Of a stretch of 64,000 nt of DNA, positions 33,132-42,276 are shown in pieces. The number at the start of each line of letters is the position of its first letter. The first letter of the stretch is position 1. The position numbers were made by a program, and so were the translations under genes. The stretch covers positions 1,597,390 through 1,661,389 of the forward strand of contig NZ_JAENHK010000010.1 in the NCBI RefSeq assembly GCF_016595215.1. The letters are read 5' to 3'. Below the pieces are notes generated by a model. That model was not told the DNA's origin, did no database searches, and saw only the letters and a program-made list of their open reading frames with translations. This DNA is from Chryseobacterium paridis (GTDB taxonomy: Bacteria; Bacteroidota; Bacteroidia; Flavobacteriales; Weeksellaceae).

Positions 33132-34175
33132 ATGATTCTTCGAGCACTGGGTTTAATGTCTGGAACCAGCCTGGATGGGTTGGACATTTGCTTCGCACAG
33201 TTTGAAAAGCAGGATCACTGGAGCTTTCAAATTTTAAAGGCAGAAACAATTCCTTATCCAAAAATATGGAAAGATCGACTTAGAAACTCCATTCATCTCT
33301 CCTCAGAAGAGTTATTAGAGCTCAATACTGATTATGGTTTTTATTTAGGGCAGGCAGTTCAGCGTTTTATAGAATCCAATCAACTAAAAAATATTGACGT
33401 TATTGCTTCTCATGGCCATACCGTTTTTCATCAGCCACAAAGAAAATTCACTTTACAAATCGGAGACGGCAGAGCAATTAAAATCGAAACAGGTTTACCT
33501 GTAATTTATGATTTCAGAACTCAGGATGTATTAATGGGTGGTAATGGTGCTCCACTTGTTCCTATAGGAGATGAACTTCTTTTTTCTCAATACGATGCGT
33601 GCCTTAATCTCGGAGGATTTTCAAACATATCATTAAAAAGCAATAATAAAAGAATTGCGTTTGATATAGTCCCTGTTAATATCATACTCAATCAGCTTGT
33701 CCAAAAGTTTGGTAAAGATTATGATGAAAATGGAGAGCTAGCAAAAGAGGGTAAAATAAATGATCAACTGCTGAGTCACCTGAGTTCACTTCATTTTTAC
33801 AGACTTCCCCATCCAAAATCCCTTGGTATCGAATGGTGTAACGAAAATATCTTTCCTTCATTTCAAAATATAGAAGATCTTGACTTATTAGCAACCTTTA
33901 CAGAGCATATAGCACAACAGATCTCACAGGTCATTAACGACAATCAATTAAAAAACATCTTGTTTACGGGTGGTGGTACTCACAACACTTATCTTATCGA
34001 AAAAATAAAGGCAAAAACAAAAGGAGAAATCGTTATTCCCGAAAAAGTGATCATCGACTATAAAGAAGCGTTGATCTTTGCTTTTATGGGTATATTAAGA
34101 TGCAATAATGAAATTAATGTATTGTCTTCAGCTACGGGTAGTTTTAAAAACCACAGCTCTGGGATTATTGCATAA
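33132..34175 (+). CDS. anmK: Anhydro-N-acetylmuramic acid kinase
   Basis: A 347-residue kinase of the ASKHA fold that phosphorylates and opens 1,6-anhydro-MurNAc during cell-wall recycling. Signatures: LGLMSGTSLDGLDICFAQF at the start, IASHGHTVFHQP, DFRTQDVLMGGNGAPLVPIGDELLFS, LNLGGFSNIS and LFTGGGTHNTYLIE. It starts six bases after lptC, so it is the third gene of that operon. Length is slightly short of the E. coli enzyme (369), as usual in Bacteroidota. Confidence 0.95.
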   Translation: MILRALGLMSGTSLDGLDICFAQFEKQDHWSFQILKAETIPYPKIWKDRLRNSIHLSSEELLELNTDYGFYLGQAVQRFIESNQLKNIDVIASHGHTVFHQPQRKFTLQIGDGRAIKIETGLPVIYDFRTQDVLMGGNGAPLVPIGDELLFSQYDACLNLGGFSNISLKSNNKRIAFDIVPVNIILNQLVQKFGKDYDENGELAKEGKINDQLLSHLSSLHFYRLPHPKSLGIEWCNENIFPSFQNIEDLDLLATFTEHIAQQISQVINDNQLKNILFTGGGTHNTYLIEKIKAKTKGEIVIPEKVIIDYKEALIFAFMGILRCNNEINVLSSATGSFKNHSSGIIA

Positions 34176-34205
34176 AAAAACCTCCATTTCTGAAGGTTTA
34201 GTTTA

Positions 34206-34595
34206 TTATTTATAAGCTTCTATTTTATCCGTCAAGGTATTGATAAAATTCTGCAGTGGCTTTTCTACCATCATTTTTATAAATGGATTGAATTTACCTT
34301 CAAAAAGCATTTGTACTTCTGTCTGGTTTTCGTTGAGAGGATTCAAAGTTGCCGTTAATGAAAAATCCAGACTTGAACTTGCTGACTTCAATACAGCCTT
34401 TTCATCTGTAACTTCATCTATTTTCAAAGCGATTTCCGGCATTCCCTGCAATCCAAATTTAAATCCATCTTCTCTGCTTTCAAACTTTTGAAGTCCGTCC
34501 GGCATAAATTCTTTATAGTTGTCTGGTGTTTTTAGTAGTTCCGCCAACTCTTTAGATGATTTATTGACAATAATTTTTCGTCCTTCTAAATTCAT
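34206..34595 (-). CDS. SRPBCC-fold protein
   Basis: A 129-residue protein of the START/polyketide-cyclase-like (SRPBCC) fold: VNKSSKELAELLKTPDNYKEFMPDGLQKFE, GFKFGLQGMPEIALKI, SLTATLNPLNENQTEVQMLFEGKFNPFIKMMVEKPLQNFINTLTDKIEAY. Such proteins bind hydrophobic ligands in a deep pocket. Function unknown. It diverges from a Nudix hydrolase with only 29 bases between the start codons, and its -7 box (TACATTTG, 34629-34622) overlaps the Nudix start codon. Confidence 0.8.
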   Translation of the reverse strand: MNLEGRKIIVNKSSKELAELLKTPDNYKEFMPDGLQKFESREDGFKFGLQGMPEIALKIDEVTDEKAVLKSASSSLDFSLTATLNPLNENQTEVQMLFEGKFNPFIKMMVEKPLQNFINTLTDKIEAYK

Positions 34596-34599
34596 TTTT

Positions 34600-34629
34600 T
34601 ATTTTTGTATTTAAATTCCTACAAATGTA
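34600..34629. promoter_or_regulatory. Overlapping divergent promoters of SRPBCC and Nudix genes
   Basis: Plus strand: TATTTTTG (34600-34607), 17 bases before the Nudix ATG. Minus strand: TACATTTG (34629-34622), 26 bases before the SRPBCC ATG. The minus box contains the complement of the Nudix ATG (34625-34627), so the two transcripts would overlap at their 5' ends. Confidence 0.6.
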
Positions 34630-35236
34630 TAAAGTTTTTGTGAACGAAAAAAAATTATTACTGTCTAAACAGTCTGAAAACCTAGAAAAAAAAGTTAGGT
34701 ATGAAAACTTTACAACTTTTGAAATCGCATTAGATCTTCTTGAAAATACATCTGTAAAAGAATTAAATGTATTCGGAGATGATATCGATACCATTTGGAA
34801 AGAATTTCAAAGCCTTTTCAGAATTATAGAAGCAGCTGGGGGGCTAGTAAATAATAGTAAAGGGGAAATGCTTTTCATTAAAAGGCTTGGAAAATGGGAT
34901 CTGCCTAAAGGTAAAATGGAAAAAGGGGAATCACGTGAAGAATCTGCCGTAAGGGAAATTGAGGAAGAAACAGGCCTGAAAGATGTAGAACTATTAAAAT
35001 TCATCAATACTACCTACCATATTTATGTAGAAAGAAATGGAGATAAAATTCTCAAATGCACGCACTGGTTTGAAATGAACTTCAATGGAGAGGATACTTC
35101 AAAACCTCAGATTGAAGAAGGTATTACAGAGGTAGCCTGGAAAAATGCTTCTCAAATAGAAAATGAAGTTTTCCCAAACACCTTCAAAAATATTAAACTT
35201 ATCGTTAAAGAATTCAGAAAAGGCCAGACTAAATAA
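34625..35236 (+). CDS. Nudix hydrolase
   Basis: A 203-residue protein with an intact Nudix box from residue 96 (GKMEKGESREESAVREIEEETGL, matching GX5EX7REUXEEXGU). About 70 residues of unrecognised N-terminal sequence precede the domain. Nudix enzymes cleave nucleoside diphosphates linked to another group; the specific substrate cannot be told. The 3' end overlaps the convergent murF gene by eight bases. Confidence 0.9.
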   Translation: MYKVFVNEKKLLLSKQSENLEKKVRYENFTTFEIALDLLENTSVKELNVFGDDIDTIWKEFQSLFRIIEAAGGLVNNSKGEMLFIKRLGKWDLPKGKMEKGESREESAVREIEEETGLKDVELLKFINTTYHIYVERNGDKILKCTHWFEMNFNGEDTSKPQIEEGITEVAWKNASQIENEVFPNTFKNIKLIVKEFRKGQTK

Positions 35237-36500
35237 AGTCCAGGGCCTTTTCTAAAGATATGCCTCTTGATGCTTTTAACAGAATATTTTCGAATTGAAT
35301 CTTATTCTGTTTTAGATGTTCTATTAGCTGTTGGGTATTTTCAAAAGCCAATGTTGATTCATTGATCTTTTTAAAGTTTCCTCCTACTGTAATAATTTCA
35401 TCAAAACCAAGATCTATTGCCTGTTTTAAAATATTCTGATGCTCAGCTTCGCTCTCTTCTCCTAATTCGAGCATGTCACCAATTATAATAGATTTACTTC
35501 CTTCAAATGTTATAAAATTATGTAAGGAAGCTATCATTGAACTCGGGTTAGCATTGTAGGTATCCAAAACCAGGGTCCGCCCTTCTTTCTTTACAATTTG
35601 AGATCGCATATTAGTAGGGGTATACTCTTCAATAGCATGTTTTATTTTTTCTACATCAATTCCAAAATGAAGACCAAGGCTTACGGCTGCACAAAGATTC
35701 GTGAAGTTATAGTTTCCTGTAAGTTTAGATAATGCATGCGTATTTTGATACACCAATCCAACACAATGATCCTGAGAATATGCTTCAAAATAATAATCTG
35801 AATTTGTTTTTCCAAAAGTGATCCTCTCTTTGTAGTTTTCAGTTTTACTCACTTGAATCTCATCATTCTCATTAACAACAATGGTCTTATTGAATGCTTT
35901 CAAATAATCATAGAGTTCAGATTTTCCTTTAATAACCCCTTCAAAACCTCCAAAACCTTCTAAATGAGCTTTCCCGAAATTGGTTATATAACCGTAATCG
36001 GGTTTTGATATAGAGCATAAAAGTTCAATTTCCTTCTGATGGTTAGCTCCCATTTCTATAACAGCCATTTCATGATCAGGCTTTATGGATAAAATCGTTA
36101 ATGGAACCCCGATATGATTATTTAAATTACCGAAGGTATATTGTATGTTATACTTTTCAGATAGAACAGCATGGATCAATTCTTTTGTAGTTGTTTTTCC
36201 GTTACTTCCTGTAAGCCCAATGATAGGAATACTCAACTGATTTCTGTGGTATATCGCAAGAGTTTGTAAAAACTCTAATGTAGAAGGAACATGGAAAATA
36301 TTTTTTGTAGTATCCTCGAAATCTTTATCCTCAACAATTACAGAAAGTGCCCCATCTGTAACAGCTTTTTCTGCCAGTGTTGCTGCATTGAAATTATCTC
36401 CGGAAAATGCAAAGAAAATATCATTCTTTTCAATTTTTCTGCTGTCAATTGTAACTTTATTGGCCTGCAAAAATAAAGGATAAAACTGTTCTATATTCAT
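35229..36500 (-). CDS. murF: UDP-MurNAc-tripeptide--D-alanyl-D-alanine ligase
   Basis: A 423-residue Mur ligase that adds D-Ala-D-Ala to the peptidoglycan precursor. N-terminal substrate domain DSRKIEKNDIFFAFSGDNFNAATLAEKAVTDGA, then the ATP loop GLTGSNGKTTTKELI, MEMGANHQKEIELL-type motif (VIEMGANHQKEIELLCSISKPDYGYITNFGKAHLEGFG) and the C-terminal domain with DTYNANPSSM and IIIGDMLELGEES. It is outside the usual dcw cluster here. The -7 box TATTTTTG ends four bases before the ATG and adjoins the gldJ terminator. Confidence 0.95.
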   Translation of the reverse strand: MNIEQFYPLFLQANKVTIDSRKIEKNDIFFAFSGDNFNAATLAEKAVTDGALSVIVEDKDFEDTTKNIFHVPSTLEFLQTLAIYHRNQLSIPIIGLTGSNGKTTTKELIHAVLSEKYNIQYTFGNLNNHIGVPLTILSIKPDHEMAVIEMGANHQKEIELLCSISKPDYGYITNFGKAHLEGFGGFEGVIKGKSELYDYLKAFNKTIVVNENDEIQVSKTENYKERITFGKTNSDYYFEAYSQDHCVGLVYQNTHALSKLTGNYNFTNLCAAVSLGLHFGIDVEKIKHAIEEYTPTNMRSQIVKKEGRTLVLDTYNANPSSMIASLHNFITFEGSKSIIIGDMLELGEESEAEHQNILKQAIDLGFDEIITVGGNFKKINESTLAFENTQQLIEHLKQNKIQFENILLKASRGISLEKALDFI

Positions 36501-36504
36501 AGGT

Positions 36505-36512
36505 CAAAAATA
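36505..36512 (-). promoter_or_regulatory. -7 box four bases before murF start codon
   Basis: TATTTTTG on the minus strand, exact consensus, with four bases between it and the ATG. Its T-rich part is continuous with the U tract of the gldJ terminator. Confidence 0.55.
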
Positions 36513-36544
36513 AAAAAACCTTCCAGTATTTAGGAAGGTTTTTT
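36513..36544 (-). terminator. Terminator of gldJ
   Basis: Twelve-base-pair stem AAAAAACCTTCC / GGAAGGTTTTTT with 8-base loop, 22 bases after the gldJ stop on the minus strand. Confidence 0.9.
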
Positions 36545-36565
36545 CAATTATTTTTTTGATAAATA

Positions 36566-38167
36566 TTATCTTCTAGTTCTATTCTTGTCAGCTACTCTAG
36601 CATCCTGAGCAACACGGAATCCAACCCAACCAAAAGCTCTGTTCTGATCTTTATATCTTCTTTGTCCCGGATCCAACCAGTATGCTGTATCTTGCCAAGA
36701 ACCACCTTTAACTACTCTGATGTCGTTAGACATTGCAGAAGTTCTGTCCTTGGTATCTTTTTGCATGATTACTCTTCCTTTTCCGTCTACAACAAATCTC
36801 TGTTTTGGAGAATTGTACATATCGAAAGCTGCTGTAGAGTCTCCCTCTTTACGATATTCTAAAGAAGACTGCTTATCACCATCTCTGTAGTTTCTGTAAT
36901 CTGCGATCGTTTCTCTTTCAAACTGTCCTGGTAAGTTTCTGTAAACTAATCTACCATCAGCTAAAGTATCATATTTAATACTGCCTTCATCTACCATTTT
37001 GTAAGTCCCGTCTCCGTTCTTTACAACAGCCTGAGGCATATTTCCTCTATAGTAATTGAAATCACTGAAATCTTCATCAATAATTGGTCTGTAAACGTCA
37101 GCTGTCCATTCAGACACGTTTCCATACATACCATAGATTCCAAGATCGTTAGATGGATACTGTCTTACATCTGAAGTTCTTGCAGAACCATCATTTTTCC
37201 AACCTGCAATACCTGAATAATCTCCCCTACCCATTTTGAAGTTTTCAAGGAACATACCTCGATCTCTTCCTTTAGTCCCTCTCAATCTTTCAATTTCAGG
37301 TTTTTTACCTAAGTATTGGTTGTATTCTCTATTTTTAGCCATACCAAGCGCTGCATATTCCCATTCAACTTCTGTAGGAAGTCTGAATTTCTGAACCATT
37401 GCAGAGTTTGGAGCTCTGTTAGCAGAAAGTAATCTTTGGTTTGTTGTTTTCAAACCTGATTTTTGCTGCATTCTTTGTTCGTTAATATACCCTTGCATTT
37501 CAGGATCATTCGCTTTGAATTTATCCATGTTAAATGCAGTTCCTCCTTGATTATTGGATTCGTTGATATACAAATCTTTAGCAATGATTCCAGCAGACAT
37601 TAAAGCTTTTTCATTCGCTCTGTCTGTTAACCATTCGCAATATCTATTTGCCTGAGTCCATGAAACACCTACTACCGGATAGTAATCAAATTCTGGAGAA
37701 CGGAAATACGTCTCGTTGTAATCATTTCTAGATAGTTTGTTATCCCATAATAAGGTATCTGGTAAAGCACCATTATAGATTTCCTTAAAACTTGGATCAC
37801 TAGGTGGGAATACATACTTCAACCATGTCAGGTATTCGCGGTATTCATAGTTAGTAATCTCTGTTTCACCGATAAAGAAAGAACTTACCTGCATTCTGCG
37901 AGGTGAATTATTCCAATCGTGCATGACATCATCTTTCACTAATCCCATTGTAAAAGTTCCACCTTCTACATATACCATCCCCGGCCAACCTTTCTGTTTT
38001 TGTTGCTTTCCTGCAAAAAACCAACCTTGTTTTTCGTTTGGTTTCCAACCCGTCTTACTGATAAATTTTTTAGTACCTCCACCTTTGTTGGTACCCGATC
38101 CACCACAACTGGTTAATGCAAGTGTAGAACTTAATGCTATTAATGAAAACAACTTTAGTTTTTTCAT
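36566..38167 (-). CDS. gldJ: Gliding motility lipoprotein GldJ
   Basis: I place the start at 38167 (MKKLKLFSLIALSSTLALTSCGGSGTNKGG); a longer frame upstream lacks a signal sequence. The 533-residue lipoprotein has the lipobox LTSC and a formylglycine-generating-enzyme (FGE/SUMF) like domain: GMVYVEGGTFTMG, FFIGETEITNYEYREYLTWL, YPVVGVSWTQANRYCEWLT, FRLPTEVEWEYAALG, NDLGIYGMYGNVSEWTADVY, VVKGGSWQD and GFRVA. GldJ is needed for gliding and for stability of other T9SS/gliding proteins in Flavobacterium johnsoniae. It diverges from porU, the usual order in this family. Confidence 0.95.
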   Translation of the reverse strand: MKKLKLFSLIALSSTLALTSCGGSGTNKGGGTKKFISKTGWKPNEKQGWFFAGKQQKQKGWPGMVYVEGGTFTMGLVKDDVMHDWNNSPRRMQVSSFFIGETEITNYEYREYLTWLKYVFPPSDPSFKEIYNGALPDTLLWDNKLSRNDYNETYFRSPEFDYYPVVGVSWTQANRYCEWLTDRANEKALMSAGIIAKDLYINESNNQGGTAFNMDKFKANDPEMQGYINEQRMQQKSGLKTTNQRLLSANRAPNSAMVQKFRLPTEVEWEYAALGMAKNREYNQYLGKKPEIERLRGTKGRDRGMFLENFKMGRGDYSGIAGWKNDGSARTSDVRQYPSNDLGIYGMYGNVSEWTADVYRPIIDEDFSDFNYYRGNMPQAVVKNGDGTYKMVDEGSIKYDTLADGRLVYRNLPGQFERETIADYRNYRDGDKQSSLEYRKEGDSTAAFDMYNSPKQRFVVDGKGRVIMQKDTKDRTSAMSNDIRVVKGGSWQDTAYWLDPGQRRYKDQNRAFGWVGFRVAQDARVADKNRTRR

Positions 38168-38331
38168 AGTCGATATAAATATTTTCAAAGTACAAAGAAA
38201 AAATAAATTATTCAATAAATCAAGTAAACATTTGATTTTTTTGAAAAACGTTAACAAATTAATTTTATTGTATCGCAATTTAATTATAAAATTTTCATTT
38301 ATTTTGTAATTTAGAAATTTCAAAAACAAAC

Positions 38332-41300
38332 ATGAAACAAATAATTACGTTTTTACTTCTATTAAGTTCTGTATCAACGCTTTATGCTCAAAAAATCAAC
38401 ATCGAATGGGATGGATCAAAAATTCAAGATTTTGGCGACACAAAAATCAATCTTCCTAATTTTAAAAATAGAGGTTTTTCTTACGACCAAAATAACATTT
38501 TTATTACAACCCAACAAAAAATAGGAGAAAAGCAATTAAAAGTTTCTAATTTAACCTGGGCAACCGTTTCAAACAGAGAATTATTTGAATTAAGTAAAAA
38601 CGGAATCCCCGATTACGATATAAGTAATATTTCTTATTACTATTTTGAAGGAGAGCAGTACGCCAGCGTGAGAGTTGGTTTGTTTAAAAATGTAAAAGGA
38701 AGGATCCAGAGACTTTCATCATTTGAAATTTCAGAAGGAAATGGATCCAATCAAATGATGAATGCTGCCAAAGTAGGTACTAGTAATAACCCTTTGGGCA
38801 GTGGCGCCTTCTATAAGATAAAGGTTGACAAATCCGGTATTTTCAAAATTACATCTCAATTTCTAAAAGATAATGGTATTAATCCTTCTTCTATAAATCC
38901 AAAAAACTTCAGGATATATGGAAATGGAGGAATCATGCTTCCTGAATTCAATCAGGATGTAAAATATAATGCCTTACAGGAAAATGCAATCCAGGTAGTA
39001 GGAGAAGATGATGGTGTTTGGAATGATCAGGATTATGCTTTGTTCTATGCACAGGGTCCCAACGGATATAATCTTTACAATAAATCAAATGGTAACGGCT
39101 TCAAAAGAGCTGATGAAAGAATTGACAAAAGTGAGAATGTAAAAAACATCTACGAGGATTTCTCTTATTATTTTATCAACTTTGACAAAGGTGAAGGAAA
39201 AAGGGTTCAGACTATAGATGCTAATCTTCCGGCAGCTTTAATTACAAAATTTGATAACTATCAGGTAATTAATATTGATCAGAAAAACATTATGAAAGTA
39301 GGAAGGGTGTGGACAGAAGAAGCACCATTCACTACTGATAAAACAGTAACATTTAACCTTACCTCTCCTATCCAGGGTGGAGATGCTGTAAAGTATAAAG
39401 CAAGGGTCATCGGATACAAAACGCAGGGAAATAGTATAGCTTTTGATATCAACAATCAGAATGCACAGGTGTATTCATCGAACCCTACTGATCCTGATTA
39501 TATTCCGTTTGCTTATGGTGGGGATATTACAAATTTAAGTGGTAATCAAATCACTTTTAATATTAAGCCAAGTATTACGACCAATCCTAACGGAACATTC
39601 TATTTTGACTACGCAGAGGTACAATATAAGGATGACCTAAAATATAATGGTTCTCAAATGAACTTCAGAGACTTTTCTCTTACCAGCGGAACCAATACGA
39701 ATTATGGATTCAGTGTTAATAATATTGCCGGGTTGGAACAAATCTGGGATGTTACAGATATCACCAATGCTAACAGAAGAGTAAATAAAGCAGCGGGAAG
39801 TGCTAGCTTTAACTTTGGATATATTACTGCTGATTTAAATTTTAATAATGAGTTTGTAGCATTTAAAGCCGATGCGGCTTATTCGCCACAGTTTGTAGAA
39901 AGAATTGGCAATCAGGATTTATCCGGACTCCAAAATGTAGATTATCTTATTATCACAGTTCCTCAATTGATGTCTCAGGCTCAAAGACTGGCCAATTATC
40001 ATCAGACGAAGAATAATTTTAATGTACAGATCGTAGACGCTAATAAAATTTATAATGAATTTGGAAGCGGAAGTAAAGATCTTACTGCTATCCGTGACTT
40101 CGTAACCAAATTAAACACTCCACTAGGACGTTTAAAATATGTTTTTATCCTGGGAGATACTTCATATGACTATAAAAACAGAGTTCCTAATAATTCTAAT
40201 GTGGTATCAAGTTATCAAAGTGAACAATCTTCGGATTTTATAACCTCTTATGTTACGGATGACTATATCGTAATGACAAAGCCACAGACTTCTGCTGCGA
40301 TTGCAAGTAACTTACCGGACCTTCCGGTAGGAAGACTTCCTGCAGCTAATGCAACTGAAGCTGGAGTAATGATGGATAAAACACTTGCTTACTACAATTC
40401 ATTACCTGGACAGTCAACACCTTTTGGAGAATGGCGTATGAAACTTGATTTCGTAGTTGATGATGATAATGATGGAGGAAGCCCATTCCATGATGTAATG
40501 AATAGTACCCTGGCTACAGTTTTTGAACAACCAGCATCTACAAATCTTAAAGAATACAACGTAAGAAAATTATACCTTGATGCATTTCAGGCTCAAAGTA
40601 CAGCCGGTGGACAGCGATATCCACAAGTGAACCAGGCCATCTCTAATGATATTGGAAATAGTATGTATCTGTTTTATTTCGGACACGGAGGAATCAGTGG
40701 TTGGGCACAGGAAAGGGTTTTAACTCTTGACGAGATCAACAATGCCAATAATTTCTCCAATGTATACAGCAGATTTCCATTTGTATCTACCATAACATGC
40801 GAATTTACACTATGGGATGAACCTGAAACATTTTCAGCCGGAGAGCGTTTCCTTAAAATGAAACAAGGAGGACCTGCAGCAATGATTACATCAAGCCGTG
40901 CAATCGGTGTAGATTATGGTCGTGATTTTACGGACTTATACACTCAGGATATTTTCAAATTGGTTAATGATGATTTTGAAACGCTAGGAATAGCTCATTT
41001 GAACGCTAAAAAGCAAAAAGGACCACAAACTGATCATTTAAAGGTAAACCTTCTTGGAGATCCTGCCATGAAACTGAGCAGACCTAAAAGATTGTTGGTG
41101 ATCGATAATATCGACACTCCAGTACCTGGGTTGATCAGAGGTTTAGATTTTGTAAAAGTAAAAGGACATATTAATAATACAAACGGAACACTTAATACCA
41201 CATTCAACGGAAGAGTGGTTATTAATATTTTCGATAAAAGATTAAATAAGAAAACCCTTAACAATGACGGTGGCCTAACTCCTGTCCTTGAATACACTGA

Positions 41301-42216
41301 AGAAGGAAGTGCTATCGTGAAAGCATCAGGAATGGCAGTAAATGGAGTATTTACCGTAGAATTCTATGTACCGAAGGATATCAATTATGCAGTAGGTGAA
41401 GGAAGGATCTTAGGATATGCTGATAATAAATCAACCGATGTATTCAACAATCAGGTTGTGCGTGTCGGAGATATCAATCCGAACGGAATCAATGACAGCC
41501 AGCCACCAAAAGTAAAACTGTATATGAACAATACCAATTTTGCTGATGGAGGAATTACAGACCAAAATCCGATGTTGCTTGCATGTATTACTGATGATAC
41601 CGGAATAAATTCTACGGGATCTGGTATCGGACACGATATTACTGTATATTTGGACGGGCAAATTATAAATACGATAGTTTTAAATGATTTTTATGCTTCA
41701 GGAGAAGGAAACGGATGTCTAAGTCCAAGCCTTGCAGATTACCAAAAAGGGAATGTAACCTACCCTTTCAGGAATTTATCAGTAGGGCAGCATCAATTAT
41801 CATTTAAAGTTTGGGATATAAACAATAATTCGACCTCTGCTACGTTAAACTTTGAAGTAAAGGATGAAGCTGATCAACACCTGGTGATTAACAGGCCGCT
41901 TAACTGGCCAAATCCATTTACGAATAAGACTTATGTACAATTTGAACATAATTGTGATGATATACTGGATGTACATGTTCAAATCTATACAATTACAGGA
42001 AAATTGGTAAAAACCATTGCACAGACTGTGGTTGCAGAACCTTTCTTACAGGGCTTTAGAACGCCAAGACAAGCAATTGAATGGGACGGAAGAGATGATT
42101 TTGGGGCAACTGTTGGGAAGGGAACATATATTTTTAAGATATTTGCAAAAAGTCAAAACCAAGAAAAATGCAAAGGAAGTGCCACAGCTGTAGAAAAAAT
42201 GGTACTTTTGAAGTAA
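38332..42216 (+). CDS. porU: Type IX secretion system sortase PorU
   Basis: A 1294-residue outer-surface protease of the gingipain C25 family with signal peptide MKQIITFLLLLSSVSTLYAQ. The catalytic dyad is His785 (YFGHGGISGW) and Cys823 (STITCEFTLWDEPE), in the context YLIITVPQLMSQAQRLANYHQ...DFVTKLNTPLGRLKYVFILGDTSYDYK. The C-terminus has a T9SS-type domain (NRPLNWPNPFTNKTYVQFEH...IYTITGKLVKTI). PorU removes the C-terminal signal of T9SS cargo and attaches the cargo to anionic LPS. It precedes porV, its partner in the attachment complex, and diverges from gldJ. Confidence 0.96.
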   Translation: MKQIITFLLLLSSVSTLYAQKINIEWDGSKIQDFGDTKINLPNFKNRGFSYDQNNIFITTQQKIGEKQLKVSNLTWATVSNRELFELSKNGIPDYDISNISYYYFEGEQYASVRVGLFKNVKGRIQRLSSFEISEGNGSNQMMNAAKVGTSNNPLGSGAFYKIKVDKSGIFKITSQFLKDNGINPSSINPKNFRIYGNGGIMLPEFNQDVKYNALQENAIQVVGEDDGVWNDQDYALFYAQGPNGYNLYNKSNGNGFKRADERIDKSENVKNIYEDFSYYFINFDKGEGKRVQTIDANLPAALITKFDNYQVINIDQKNIMKVGRVWTEEAPFTTDKTVTFNLTSPIQGGDAVKYKARVIGYKTQGNSIAFDINNQNAQVYSSNPTDPDYIPFAYGGDITNLSGNQITFNIKPSITTNPNGTFYFDYAEVQYKDDLKYNGSQMNFRDFSLTSGTNTNYGFSVNNIAGLEQIWDVTDITNANRRVNKAAGSASFNFGYITADLNFNNEFVAFKADAAYSPQFVERIGNQDLSGLQNVDYLIITVPQLMSQAQRLANYHQTKNNFNVQIVDANKIYNEFGSGSKDLTAIRDFVTKLNTPLGRLKYVFILGDTSYDYKNRVPNNSNVVSSYQSEQSSDFITSYVTDDYIVMTKPQTSAAIASNLPDLPVGRLPAANATEAGVMMDKTLAYYNSLPGQSTPFGEWRMKLDFVVDDDNDGGSPFHDVMNSTLATVFEQPASTNLKEYNVRKLYLDAFQAQSTAGGQRYPQVNQAISNDIGNSMYLFYFGHGGISGWAQERVLTLDEINNANNFSNVYSRFPFVSTITCEFTLWDEPETFSAGERFLKMKQGGPAAMITSSRAIGVDYGRDFTDLYTQDIFKLVNDDFETLGIAHLNAKKQKGPQTDHLKVNLLGDPAMKLSRPKRLLVIDNIDTPVPGLIRGLDFVKVKGHINNTNGTLNTTFNGRVVINIFDKRLNKKTLNNDGGLTPVLEYTEEGSAIVKASGMAVNGVFTVEFYVPKDINYAVGEGRILGYADNKSTDVFNNQVVRVGDINPNGINDSQPPKVKLYMNNTNFADGGITDQNPMLLACITDDTGINSTGSGIGHDITVYLDGQIINTIVLNDFYASGEGNGCLSPSLADYQKGNVTYPFRNLSVGQHQLSFKVWDINNNSTSATLNFEVKDEADQHLVINRPLNWPNPFTNKTYVQFEHNCDDILDVHVQIYTITGKLVKTIAQTVVAEPFLQGFRTPRQAIEWDGRDDFGATVGKGTYIFKIFAKSQNQEKCKGSATAVEKMVLLK

Positions 42217-42276
42217 AATAAAATAAATATAAATAATAATATTAATAAAAAACTGATAATATATAAAAGACAACAT

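Noticed and set aside
36513..36544. Terminator for murF
   Set aside because: It lies upstream of murF on its strand; its position and direction fit the gldJ 3' end.
38168..38329. 54-codon N-terminal extension of GldJ
   Set aside because: The extension is very basic and Asn/Phe rich without conserved features, and the downstream Met starts a standard lipoprotein signal with lipobox LTSC.
42217..42276. Separate promoter for porV
   Set aside because: No TAnnTTTG box in the 60-base gap; transcription with porU is simpler.
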